From Neolewinella antarctica (GTDB lineage: Bacteria > Bacteroidota > Bacteroidia > Chitinophagales > Saprospiraceae): 64,000 bases of DNA. The notes under the pieces were generated by a model. The model did not search any database and had not been told where the DNA came from. It was given only the letters and a program-made list of their open reading frames with translations. Each line of letters starts with the position of its first letter. The stretch's first letter is position 1. The stretch spans positions 1 through 64,000 of the forward strand of contig NZ_JAATJH010000009.1 of the NCBI RefSeq assembly GCF_011927835.1, in the 5' to 3' direction. Made by a program: the position numbers and the translations under genes. Positions 44,270 through 52,074 of the stretch are shown one piece after another.

Positions 44270-45802
44270 CTAAGCCCCCAACCCCAACTCCGCCAAATAC
44301 CCATCCAACTCCCCCCGCACCCGCGTCCGCGCCAATTCCAACTCGGCAATCTCTGCCCGCACCGCCACCAGATCCACCGGAGCCGCCTCCTCGAACGTAT
44401 CCACGTACCGCGGGATATTCAGATTAAACTCATTCTCGGCGATCTCCGCAAACGTTGCCACGTAGGCGAATTTGTCCTCCACCAAACCGGCGTCCAGGTG
44501 GCCGGCGCGGAAGGAATCGTAGGTCACGGTGATGTTGTCGATCTCCACGTCCGGCAGCAGGTTCTGGTTCTTGCCCGCCTCGTAGCCTTCGCTGGCGTCG
44601 ATGAACAGCACGTCGGTTTGCTCGGGCGCGCGGCCCCGGTCGAACAGCAGGATCGCCGCCGGGATGCCGGTGCCGAAAAACAGGTTGGCCGGCAGGCCCA
44701 CCACGGCGCTCAGCAGGTTTTCCTCGATCGTCTTTTGCCGGATCTTCCCCTCGCTACTCCCCCGGAAGAGCACGCCGTGCGGCACGATCACGCCCACCCG
44801 GCCGCTGTCCGTTTTGGCCGTCTCCAGCATGTGGGAGATGAAGGCCCAGTCGCCCTTGCTTTTGCTCGGCACGCCCCGGTAGAAGCGGTGGTGCGGGTCG
44901 GCCGCCGCCGTGTCCGCGCCCCACTTGTCGAGGCTGAAGGGCGGGTTGGCGACCACCGTGTCGAACTTCATCAGCCGGTCGCCTTCTTTCAGTTTTGGGT
45001 TGCGGATCGTGTCGCCCCAGCGGATCGTCGCGTTGTCGTAGCCGTGCAGGAACATGTTCATGACGGCCAGCGCCCAGGTCGTCCCGTTCGCCTCCTGGCC
45101 GTAGAGCGCCACGTTGTCGGAGCCCACCTGCTGGGCGGCTTTGATGAGCAAGCTGCCGGAGCCGCAGGTCGGGTCGCAGATGCGCGCGCCGGGGGCCGAT
45201 TTCGTGAGGCGGGCCAGTAGGGTAGACACCTGGCTGGGCGTGTAAAATTCGCCCGCCTTCTTCCCCGCGTCGGAGGCGAAGTTGGCGATCAGGTATTCGT
45301 AGGCGTCGCCGATCACGTCGTTGTCGCCGAGCACGGACGGGCGCAGGTCGAGCCGGTCGTCGCTAAAGTCGATCAGCAGGTTTTTGAGGCGCACGTTGCG
45401 GTCCTTCACCTGGCCGAGGTTGTTGGAGTTGAAGTCGATGTTGCGGAAGATCGAGCTGCCGTCCTCACTCCCCAGCTTCTCCCGGTTGGCCTCCTCGAAT
45501 TCGTTCAGCGCCACGTTGATCAGCTCGCCGATGTTGGCTTCCCCGCGCTGCTCGTAGAGGTAGTAAAAGCTGCTCCGGCCCGGCAGTTGAAACCGCTCGC
45601 GGCGCATGGCGAAGCGCGCCCGTTCCTCGTCGCCGTCGTACTTCTCCAGGTAGGTCGCCAGCCGGTCGCGGTGCACGTCGGCCACGTATTTCAGGAACAG
45701 CATCGTCAGGATATAATCCTTGTACTGGCTCGGGTCGATGACGCCGCGAAAGGTATCGCAGGCTTTCCAGATGATCTGGTTGATTTGGGCTTGGGTGGTC
45801 AT
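44270..45802 (-). CDS. hsdM: Type I restriction-modification methyltransferase HsdM
   Basis: 510 residues. An N-terminal helical HsdM_N domain (IWKACDTFRGVIDPSQYKDY) precedes an N6-adenine methyltransferase domain: SAM motif DPTCGSGSLLI near 207-217 and catalytic NPPF near 286 (TVVANPPFSLDKWG). It modifies the host DNA at the HsdS site and forms the core of the restriction complex. First gene of the operon. Confidence 0.96.
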   Translation of the reverse strand: MTTQAQINQIIWKACDTFRGVIDPSQYKDYILTMLFLKYVADVHRDRLATYLEKYDGDEERARFAMRRERFQLPGRSSFYYLYEQRGEANIGELINVALNEFEEANREKLGSEDGSSIFRNIDFNSNNLGQVKDRNVRLKNLLIDFSDDRLDLRPSVLGDNDVIGDAYEYLIANFASDAGKKAGEFYTPSQVSTLLARLTKSAPGARICDPTCGSGSLLIKAAQQVGSDNVALYGQEANGTTWALAVMNMFLHGYDNATIRWGDTIRNPKLKEGDRLMKFDTVVANPPFSLDKWGADTAAADPHHRFYRGVPSKSKGDWAFISHMLETAKTDSGRVGVIVPHGVLFRGSSEGKIRQKTIEENLLSAVVGLPANLFFGTGIPAAILLFDRGRAPEQTDVLFIDASEGYEAGKNQNLLPDVEIDNITVTYDSFRAGHLDAGLVEDKFAYVATFAEIAENEFNLNIPRYVDTFEEAAPVDLVAVRAEIAELELARTRVRGELDGYLAELGLGA

Positions 45803-45820
45803 TTTCCGTGAGGTGATTTG

Positions 45821-45850
45821 GGTCCCGATTTAATCGGGACGGGTGCCGGG
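45821..45850. repeat. Dispersed CGGGTGCC-family element with palindromic core, upstream of hsdM
   Basis: GGTCCCGATTTAATCGGGAC followed by GGGTGCCGGG. The perfect palindrome TCCCGATTTAATCGGGA lies 20-35 bp before the hsdM start, where it could affect expression. Confidence 0.8.
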
Positions 45851-46126
45851 TGAAGGTAGCAAGGAGCGGGGGATGTGCGGATGCCGACGGATGGGTCACT
45901 CCGTGAAGTCATCCTTTTAATCCCTCAACTGGCTTCGGGCGGTAGGGTGTGCCGGGCCGCTGCCGCCGTTCCCCGGTAACTATCGGGGTCGGGCGGAGTG
46001 GCCTCTATATTCATCGCTGACGTTACGCACTATTTTCTTGCTATCACGGAGGACGCGGAAATCACAAAGAAGAGCTACCCTTTGTGATTTCGTGTTCTAA
46101 GTGATTGAATATTTTGCGCAAGGTTA
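45851..46126. other. Gap upstream of hsdM with palindromic and CACAAAG repeats
   Basis: No gene. CCCCGGTAACTATCGGGG at 45971-45988 is another small palindrome, and 46055-46105 carries an inverted repeat (CACAAAGAAGAGCTACCCTT, then TTGTG) related to 16466-16535. Confidence 0.5.
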
Positions 46127-46564
46127 CTACTTAACCCGCACGGTATCTACTGCATAAAAATCAAGGATCGCGTAATACGTACCACAAACGCCTCCATCTG
46201 GATCGCCCAAAAATTCCAAGATATCTCGATAAATTTTATCTCGTCGCAACAAAAAGGTGTACGCCACGACGCTGTCCTGACTCGTCTTCTTTTCTATCCA
46301 TTCATCTTTGCCAGTCTTGGTAAAAGTATAAGAAGACTTGTGGTCTATGGCGGTGACTATGCACGTACTGTCGTTGAAGCCCCATTGGTGAAAATCTCCC
46401 GGACGGTATGTTTTCCGCCTCTGTTGCGTGCAAGTTGCGTCTTCGTAGCAATCTTCCACGGACGTGACCTGGACCATGCTCATAAATTGTGGTGCTGGTG
46501 ATTGGCCAGTCAAGGAATTGACAGTAACAATAAATACTAGTGACGTTATGAAAGCGTAGTACAT
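46127..46564 (-). CDS. Hypothetical secreted protein, 145 aa
   Basis: An N-terminal signal peptide (YYAFITSLVFIVTVNSLTGQ) is followed by a small beta-rich domain with three cysteines (DCYEDATCTQ, STCIVTA, GGVCGTYY). No recognised family. Lower GC than core genes. Standalone, next to the MITE. Confidence 0.65.
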   Translation of the reverse strand: MYYAFITSLVFIVTVNSLTGQSPAPQFMSMVQVTSVEDCYEDATCTQQRRKTYRPGDFHQWGFNDSTCIVTAIDHKSSYTFTKTGKDEWIEKKTSQDSVVAYTFLLRRDKIYRDILEFLGDPDGGVCGTYYAILDFYAVDTVRVK

Positions 46565-46659
46565 AATTTAGCAAACGACCCTACGTTAGTCTCGGTATGC
46601 TGTTGATTCTTTGAATTTTCTCTAGATAGGTGAACCACGAACCTTAATCGTTGTGACTA

Positions 46660-46829
46660 AGGAACGCCGATTTAATAACTGTCCTGATTGAAGCGCCGCT
46701 AGCGTGGTGGTATTCGAGCGATTTGAAGACCAGCATCCCGTACTTAGTCGGGACGGTGGTTTTCAAATGGTGAAGAATACCGCCGCGATAGCAAGCTGCA
46801 AATCGGACAGTTATTGAATTGGCGTTCCT
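46660..46829. mobile_element. 170-bp foldback MITE, copy 2
   Basis: Same length, ends and centre as 33781-33950, with one difference by eye (G for A at about 46701). Flanks are GACTA and AAAGT, so any target duplication is very short. Here it lies between genes. Confidence 0.92.
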
Positions 46830-46848
46830 AAAGTTGAAGAAGACCTAT

Positions 46849-47343
46849 TTAATACCGCCGGTCATTATCCAAATTCCCACGAATCAACCGATCCTGCAAC
46901 CGCTTCGGCAACCGCAACACCAACTTAGCCATCCACCCCCGCTTCGTCACCAGCTGATCCGGTCGTTGTCGGTGATCTTCCAGGGCATTCAGAATGGCCG
47001 CCGCCACCACCTCCGGCTCCAGCCCGCCGGCGTTCGCCTTCTCCGTATAAGTATCCAGCCTAGCCAGTATGCTAGAATACCGATTGTCCTCGTAAGCCGC
47101 CGTCTGTAACTTCCCCTTCCCCCAGATCGGCGTCTTGACCGGCCCCGGCGCAATACTGATCACGTCGATCCCGAACGGCATTAATTCCCGCCGCATCCCG
47201 TCCGTAATCGCCTCGACGGCGAATTTAATCGCGGAATAAATACTTGGGAATGGTGAAGACAAGTAACCCGAAACGCTGGAGATGTTGATGATCTTGATGT
47301 TCGTCTGCCCAATTCCCTTGCACCCGCGACCGCGCAACAGCAA
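46849..47343 (-). pseudogene. 5'-truncated SDR gene
   Basis: The last about 155 codons match the intact SDR at 49179-50009 (SSVSGYLSSPF, RRELMPFGIDVISIAPGPVK, GGLEPEVVAAAILNALEDHR). The NAD-binding half is absent. The break lies at a dispersed repeat (47320-47336) whose flank (TTGCACCCGCGACCGCGC) also occurs upstream of the intact gene at 50060. The active-site YxxxK is kept as YSAIK, but without the Rossmann half it cannot bind cofactor. Confidence 0.85.
47320..47336. repeat. Dispersed CGGGTGCC-family element (short variant) at the SDR deletion junction
   Basis: GCACCCGCGACCGCGC, directly fused to the mid-gene SDR sequence. Confidence 0.75.
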
Positions 47344-47393
47344 TCCCGCCCTCAGTCAAATCGACCGCACCAAAAGATCAGCAAAACACCCCA

Positions 47394-48206
47394 TCACCCC
47401 TTCGGCAAAACCAACAAAGGCACATCATTCCGACCCAGCTGGTCCTTCGTAACGCTCTTCTTAAACAGGCTATCGAAGAAACCTTTCTCCCGTTTGATCA
47501 TGCAGAGCAAGTGAGCGTCTTCCGCCTCGACGAAGGCGCTGACGGTGTCGTTGATGGTATTGTTGACGGGTATTTTACGGTATACCGTCGGGATGCCCTC
47601 AAAAATGGAATCGAGTTGTTGTTCCTTTTCCGTAGTCCCTCCGGTGTCGACGTAGAGAATGGTTATTTCGGCACCGAAACCCAGGGCCAGCTCGCGGAGG
47701 GGGCGTAGGGTAGCCGGGGCGATCTCTTGCCCGTCGATGGCCACGACGATGCGTTCGAGCGGGGGGAATGCGTGGCCGGGTGGGACGATCAGGACGGGAA
47801 TTTCCGCGAGGGTCATCGCCGACTCGGCCACGCTGCCCAGGACGACCCGTTCGAGCCCCGTGGTGCCCTTGCTACCCATCACGATCAGGTCGACGCCGCC
47901 GTTCAGGATGGCTTTGCGGAAGAGTGCGTCGACGTGTTCTTCCACTACTTCCGTGTGCAGATCGAGCCCGCGCCGGGTCGTGATGTCGGTGAATTTCCGT
48001 TTGGAAACGCTCATTTGTCGTTCAATTTCCTGCACGAACGGTTGCTGGTCACTGGGGTGGTTCCAGTTGTAATCCACTTTCCTGATCATGGTGTAGGCAT
48101 GGTGCAAGTGCAACTCACCTTTGAGCCTTGTTGCAATTTCGATGGCGCACTTCATGGCATTATCCGCGATGGGGGAGAAGTCGGTTGGGATTAGGATTTT
48201 ACGCAT
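47394..48206 (-). CDS. Universal stress protein (two UspA domains)
   Basis: 270 residues. Start at MRKILIPTDFSPIADNAM (48206); the longer open frame upstream has no family match. The first UspA domain (about 1-145) ends in the ATP-binding type motif VMGSKGTTGLERVVLGSVAE; the second (about 150-270) lacks the G-x2-G-x9-G motif and ends NDVPLLVLPKG. Cytoplasmic stress-survival protein; partner unknown. Confidence 0.9.
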   Translation of the reverse strand: MRKILIPTDFSPIADNAMKCAIEIATRLKGELHLHHAYTMIRKVDYNWNHPSDQQPFVQEIERQMSVSKRKFTDITTRRGLDLHTEVVEEHVDALFRKAILNGGVDLIVMGSKGTTGLERVVLGSVAESAMTLAEIPVLIVPPGHAFPPLERIVVAIDGQEIAPATLRPLRELALGFGAEITILYVDTGGTTEKEQQLDSIFEGIPTVYRKIPVNNTINDTVSAFVEAEDAHLLCMIKREKGFFDSLFKKSVTKDQLGRNDVPLLVLPKG

Positions 48207-48449
48207 TTGGATTGCTTTTTGTGAAGACGAATGAACGAGCAGTAACGCGTAAACGCAGGGACGCGGCAATGGGCTGCAACAAGGACCTTTGACTACTTAA
48301 AACTTCCCGTTTCGCCATATGTTGCCGCGGGGCGTGCGGCAGCGGCCGGCGTTCACGGTTGGAACCCCGGGCGGCAAAGTCCCAACGTGCTTTAAGCATC
48401 AACTTGCGGTACCGTATTCGATGTTCGGCCCGGAAGCTACCTACGTTAT

Positions 48450-48932
48450 CTACAGGCTCTTTTCCAGCAACTCCAGTAACGAGGCCGTCCGGTCTTCGAC
48501 GAGGGGCACGTTGGCGAATTGGTGGTCGAGCGTCAGTACGCCATCCGCGAAGCTCGCCCAGCAGGTGCTCGAATAACACGTTGTCGTGTTGCGGATGACC
48601 ACTTTTTTGAGTCCGTCTCGTAGGGCGGTTTTCCCAATATCGTCCGCGCTCAGGCTGGTGAAGGCGGCGATTAGTGGCTCGAAGTAAAGCTTCGGCCAGT
48701 CCTGCTCGTAGAGGTCGGTGTAGCCTTCACTGACGAGTTCGTCCCAGTTGATCTCGTACGTTAGTTCGGTGCCGGCGGCGGCGTTGAGGCGTTCGGTTAG
48801 GCTGGGGTACGTCGCGTCCTGGAAGTTCTGTACGACCCGGCGCGCGGCCAGGTTCGGTTCGGCGTCTTGCGCGGTAAGGGGTACGGCGATGAGCAAGCAC
48901 AGCGTCAGGCCGAGGAAGGATAGGTAGTTCAA
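48450..48932 (-). CDS. Hypothetical secreted protein, 160 aa
   Basis: TTG at 48932 gives a signal peptide NYLSFLGLTLCLLIAVPLTAQ; the longer open frame reads through a dispersed repeat and basic low-complexity sequence and is unlikely to be coding. The mature protein has a CYSSTCWAS pair of cysteines and a helical N-terminal half (NLAARRVVQNFQDATYPSL). Not recognised. Confidence 0.6.
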   Translation of the reverse strand: MNYLSFLGLTLCLLIAVPLTAQDAEPNLAARRVVQNFQDATYPSLTERLNAAAGTELTYEINWDELVSEGYTDLYEQDWPKLYFEPLIAAFTSLSADDIGKTALRDGLKKVVIRNTTTCYSSTCWASFADGVLTLDHQFANVPLVEDRTASLLELLEKSL

Positions 48933-49070
48933 TGGTGTTGGTGTTGCGGGGTCGTCCAGGCGGCTCGGGAAGTGCCCTGATGGGCCGCTGGTTGAATAAC
49001 GATGGCAGGAAGCGGTGGTTGTGTGGCGGGGGCGGATATTTTGGTTGGTGGGTAGCGTTTTGCGGTTTTG

Positions 49071-49089
49071 GGGCGCGGTCGCAGGTGCC
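49071..49089. repeat. Dispersed CGGGTGCC-family element (short variant)
   Basis: GGGCGCGGTCGCAGGTGCC, upstream of the secreted-protein gene; one A replaces G in the common form. Confidence 0.7.
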
Positions 49090-49178
49090 GGAAAAGGGGC
49101 CAAGGGCCAGGTTCAACTGGGTCGCAACGTCTAGCTTCAGCCGATTGCGGCTCATCGCATCCTACCCTCCAGTCCCCG

Positions 49179-50009
49179 TCAATACCGCCGGTCCCGATCC
49201 AAATTCCGTCGAATCAACTTATCCTGCAAGCGCTTCGGCAACCGTAGCACGAGTTTGGCCATCCACCCCCGCTTCATGATTAGTTGATCCGGTCGTGGTC
49301 GGTGATCTTCCAGGGCTTTCAGGATGGCCGCCGCGACGACCGCCGGTTCCAGTCCCCCGGCATTCGCATTTTCCGTGTAGGTATCCAACCGGGCCAACAT
49401 CCCCGAATACCGGTTGTCCTCGTAAGCCGCCGTCTGCAACTTCCCCTTCCCCCAGATCGGCGTCTTGACCGGCCCCGGTGCAATACTAATCACGTCGATC
49501 CCGAACGGCATCAATTCCCGCCGCATCCCGTCCGTGATCGCCTCGATGGCGAATTTGCTCGCGGAATAAATACTCGTGAACGGAGAAGACAAGTAGCCCG
49601 AAACGCTGGACACGTTAATGATCTTGACGTTCGTCTGTCCACTTTCCCGCGCGGCGTGTAGGAGCGGTAGGGCTTCCTGCGCCACGGCCAGCGCGCCGAA
49701 AACATTAACTTCGAATTGCTTACGATACTGGTCTTCCGCCAATGTTTCCAGCGGACCGGTAACGGCGATGCCGGCGTTGTTAACGACGGCGTGTAACGGC
49801 CCGGCAGTTTTAATCTTTGCAATCCCGGCTTGGATAGCCGCCCGGTCGGTAACATCAAAAACCAGTCCGGTAAAATTCGCGTGCGCTGCTAGCTCCGCAA
49901 AGTCCTCCACCTTCCGCGTCGACCCAAAAATAGTATGTCCGGCGGCAAGCAACTTCTCGGCGGTCGCCCGGCCGATGCCCGTGGATATTCCGGTGAGTAG
50001 AATTGTCAT
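49179..50009 (-). CDS. Short-chain dehydrogenase/reductase
   Basis: 276 residues. Start MTILLTGISTGIGRATAEKL at 50009. Cofactor motif TGISTGIG (6-13), NNAG near 86, catalytic S in VSSVSG and Y-x3-K as YSASKFA near 148. A C-terminal lipid-type tail (MAKLVLRLPKRLQDKLIRRN) resembles retinol/steroid-type SDRs. Substrate unknown. A truncated paralogue lies at 46849. Confidence 0.9.
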   Translation of the reverse strand: MTILLTGISTGIGRATAEKLLAAGHTIFGSTRKVEDFAELAAHANFTGLVFDVTDRAAIQAGIAKIKTAGPLHAVVNNAGIAVTGPLETLAEDQYRKQFEVNVFGALAVAQEALPLLHAARESGQTNVKIINVSSVSGYLSSPFTSIYSASKFAIEAITDGMRRELMPFGIDVISIAPGPVKTPIWGKGKLQTAAYEDNRYSGMLARLDTYTENANAGGLEPAVVAAAILKALEDHRPRPDQLIMKRGWMAKLVLRLPKRLQDKLIRRNLDRDRRY

Positions 50010-50060
50010 AATTATCTTTTTATCTGGCCCAAAATATACTGCTCCTCTTCCAACTCCTTT

Positions 50061-50077
50061 GCACCCGCGACCGCGCC
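50061..50077. repeat. Dispersed CGGGTGCC-family element (short variant)
   Basis: GCACCCGCGACCGCGCC, upstream of the intact SDR gene. Confidence 0.75.
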
Positions 50078-50112
50078 CACTACTACGTTTGAGCCGTGCG
50101 GTAGCCAAATCA

Positions 50113-50168
50113 AATATCGCATATCGAGAGCATGAAGTACAGCGCAGCTAATCGCATATCGCATATCA
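50113..50168. repeat. ATATCGCATATC-type repeat
   Basis: ATATCGCATATCGAGAGC, then AATCGCATATCGCATATCAG, ending at the stop codon of the DUF819 gene. Related to the hsdR internal repeat at 32362-32403. Confidence 0.65.
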
Positions 50169-51545
50169 GCCACCGGCTGCCAACCGCATCATCTCCGCAC
50201 AAAGAATAGCCCCATAAGTCCCCAGCGCATACCCCAAAACCGCCATAATAGCCCCCACCGGAGCCAGCGCCGGCGAAAAAACACTCGCCACCACCGGCGC
50301 GGAGGCCGCCCCGCCCACGTTCGCCTGACTACCAACGGCCACGTAGAAAAACGGTGCCTTGATGAGCTTCGCAACCAGCAGCAAAATCGTAACGTGCACG
50401 ATCATCCAGATCGCCCCGATCGCGAAAAGACCGAGGTTAGAAAAGATGTCACCGATGTTCATCTGCATCCCGATCGTAGCGACGAGAATGTAGATCGCCA
50501 CCGACGCCCAACGACTCGCACCGACCCCTTCCAACCGCCGGGCGGGCGTAAAACTCAGCGCGAAACCGACGGTCGTAGCGATCACGATTAACCAGAAAAA
50601 ACCACTCGTCAAGGTCGTCAAACGCATGGCTTCCAACTGCGCTTCGTACTGTCCGAAAAAGGGGGCGAGCAGATCGGCACCCCAGTGCGCCAGCGCCACG
50701 CCGCCGAAGGCTACGCCGAGCATTTGAAAGGTCGAAGTCGTCGTCGGCTCCCGCTTCACCGTGGCGGCGTACAACTCTACTTTTGCCTTCAATTCCTCGA
50801 TTGCCGAGCTATCCGCCTTCAGCCATTTGTCGATCCTTTCGGCCCGCCCCGCCCCGAATAACAGGAAGCCCATCCAGATATTCGCCACGAGCACGTCGAC
50901 GACGATCATCTGCCCGAAAATACCCGTCGGTACATCGTAGATCTCTTTCATCGCCGCCTGGTTCGCGCCACCGCCGATCCAGGAACCGGCGATGGTTGCC
51001 AGACCGCGCCAGAGCTCGTCGGGGTCCAGGCCGATCAGGTCCGGAAACAAATTAGAAATGATCAACAGGGCAATTGGCCCACCAATAACGATGCTAAAGG
51101 TCGCCGCCAAAAACATCACGATGGCGCGGTAACCGAGGTTAAAAATGCCCTTGATGTCGATGTTGATGCAGAGCAGGATCAGCGAGGCCGGCAATAAATA
51201 GCGGCTGGCCATGAAGTACAGTTGGCTGTGTCCTTTATAGTCACCAAAATTTCCAACGTCGAGCCCCTGCCCTTCGATGTGCCGATTGATCTCCCCATAA
51301 CTCATGCCTTTCAGACTTTCCAACCCAATCTCCCCCGCCAACTCCGGCACGTACCAATCGTAAGCAATCAAGCCCAGCGGCCAGTGCAGCAACGCCGGCA
51401 CGAAATAGCACAGCAACAGGGCCGGCACGTAGGTATAAAACTTCTTCCATAAGGGCTTGTCACTACTCGAACTCGTAAAAATGAGTGCCAGGACGATCAA
51501 CAACAATCCGAAGACAATCGCGTCATTAGTAAAAAATGGTTGCAT
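50166..51545 (-). CDS. DUF819-family integral membrane protein
   Basis: 459 residues, about ten to twelve hydrophobic segments. Family features: GSWIGGGANQAAMKEIYD near 190-207 and GSQANVGGAASAPVVASVF near 408-426, the two inverted pore-like motifs of this permease-like family (YjcL type). A charged cytoplasmic loop near 240-270 (AERIDKWLKADSSAIEELKA). Probably a transporter in the inner membrane; substrate unknown. Standalone. Confidence 0.88.
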   Translation of the reverse strand: MQPFFTNDAIVFGLLLIVLALIFTSSSSDKPLWKKFYTYVPALLLCYFVPALLHWPLGLIAYDWYVPELAGEIGLESLKGMSYGEINRHIEGQGLDVGNFGDYKGHSQLYFMASRYLLPASLILLCINIDIKGIFNLGYRAIVMFLAATFSIVIGGPIALLIISNLFPDLIGLDPDELWRGLATIAGSWIGGGANQAAMKEIYDVPTGIFGQMIVVDVLVANIWMGFLLFGAGRAERIDKWLKADSSAIEELKAKVELYAATVKREPTTTSTFQMLGVAFGGVALAHWGADLLAPFFGQYEAQLEAMRLTTLTSGFFWLIVIATTVGFALSFTPARRLEGVGASRWASVAIYILVATIGMQMNIGDIFSNLGLFAIGAIWMIVHVTILLLVAKLIKAPFFYVAVGSQANVGGAASAPVVASVFSPALAPVGAIMAVLGYALGTYGAILCAEMMRLAAGG

Positions 51546-51587
51546 AGGACTATCGATTCGTTAGCGACGCTGTTTTCCTGAAATGTG

Positions 51588-51616
51588 GGCGTCCCGACTA
51601 AGTACGGGGCGGGTGC
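51588..51616. repeat. Dispersed CGGGTGCC-family element with palindromic core
   Basis: GGCGTCCCGACTAAGTACGG, then GGCGGGTGCC. The core is the CCCGACTAAGTACGGG type also seen in the MITE centre. Confidence 0.8.
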
Positions 51617-51684
51617 CAAGATAAACCGGTAGAAGCAAAGTTAACAAGCAACATTTCAAACAATTAAAACTAAAATAAAACATT

Positions 51685-51714
51685 TTGTTAGTGAAAGGAA
51701 AAAGCATATCTTCG
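51685..51714 (+). promoter_or_regulatory. Putative promoter upstream of the hairpin array and parC
   Basis: TTG at 51685-51687, 19-bp spacer, TATCTTCG at 51707-51714, close to the Bacteroidota TTG/TAnnTTTG pattern. Transcription from here would include the whole hairpin array in the parC leader (about 350 nt). Confidence 0.4.
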
Positions 51715-51751
51715 CCCCCAAGCTTTTAGGCCCGGAGGGTCGTCTATCGTA

Positions 51752-52016
51752 GCGTGGGGATGCTTCCCCACGTTTTCGTTTACAATCCATGGGAATGCTT
51801 CCCCACGTTTTCGTTTACAATCCATGGGGATGTTTCCCCACGTTTTCGTTTACAATCCATGGGATTGCTTCCCCACGTTTTCGTTTACAATGCGTGGGGA
51901 TGCTTCCCCACATTTTCGTTCACATTGCATGGGGATGCTTCCCACGTTTTCGTTATTTAAATGCGTGGAATGTTTCCTACGTTTTCGTTTTTGATGAATG
52001 GAAATGTTTCCACAAT
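51752..52016 (+). repeat. Array of eight 35-bp hairpin units in the parC leader
   Basis: The unit contains TGGGGATGCTTCCCCACG followed by TTTTCGTTTACAATCCA. GTGGGGA pairs with TTCCCCAC over a short loop in every unit. The first five are well conserved; from about 51930 the units shorten, and stem changes on one side are often matched on the other (TGGGAA.., TGGAATGTTTCC, TGGAAATGTTTCCA). Unit length 35 is not a multiple of three, so it is not a coding repeat. The array ends about 60 bp before the parC start. The rest of 51546-52074 holds the promoter and a dispersed repeat. Confidence 0.9.
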
Positions 52017-52074
52017 AGTGTTAATTAGACAACCACCCAAACAAGCCCCAACATTTCCAACCCCCAGCCCTGAA

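Noticed and set aside
45821-45850. Operator for a restriction controller (C) protein
   Set aside because: The palindrome is a member of a repeat family found at unrelated genes, and no controller gene is present.
48933-49103. Longer N-terminus for the secreted protein ending at 48450
   Set aside because: The extension translates a dispersed DNA repeat and low-complexity proline/threonine sequence ahead of a signal peptide.
51752-52016. CRISPR array
   Set aside because: The repeats are contiguous without unique spacers and no cas gene is nearby.
51754-52028. Overlapping small open frames over the 35-bp repeats (PHVFVYN-type peptides)
   Set aside because: The unit is 35 bp, so all three frames are open only because the repeat lacks stops; each unit is a hairpin. 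Structure, not coding, explains it.
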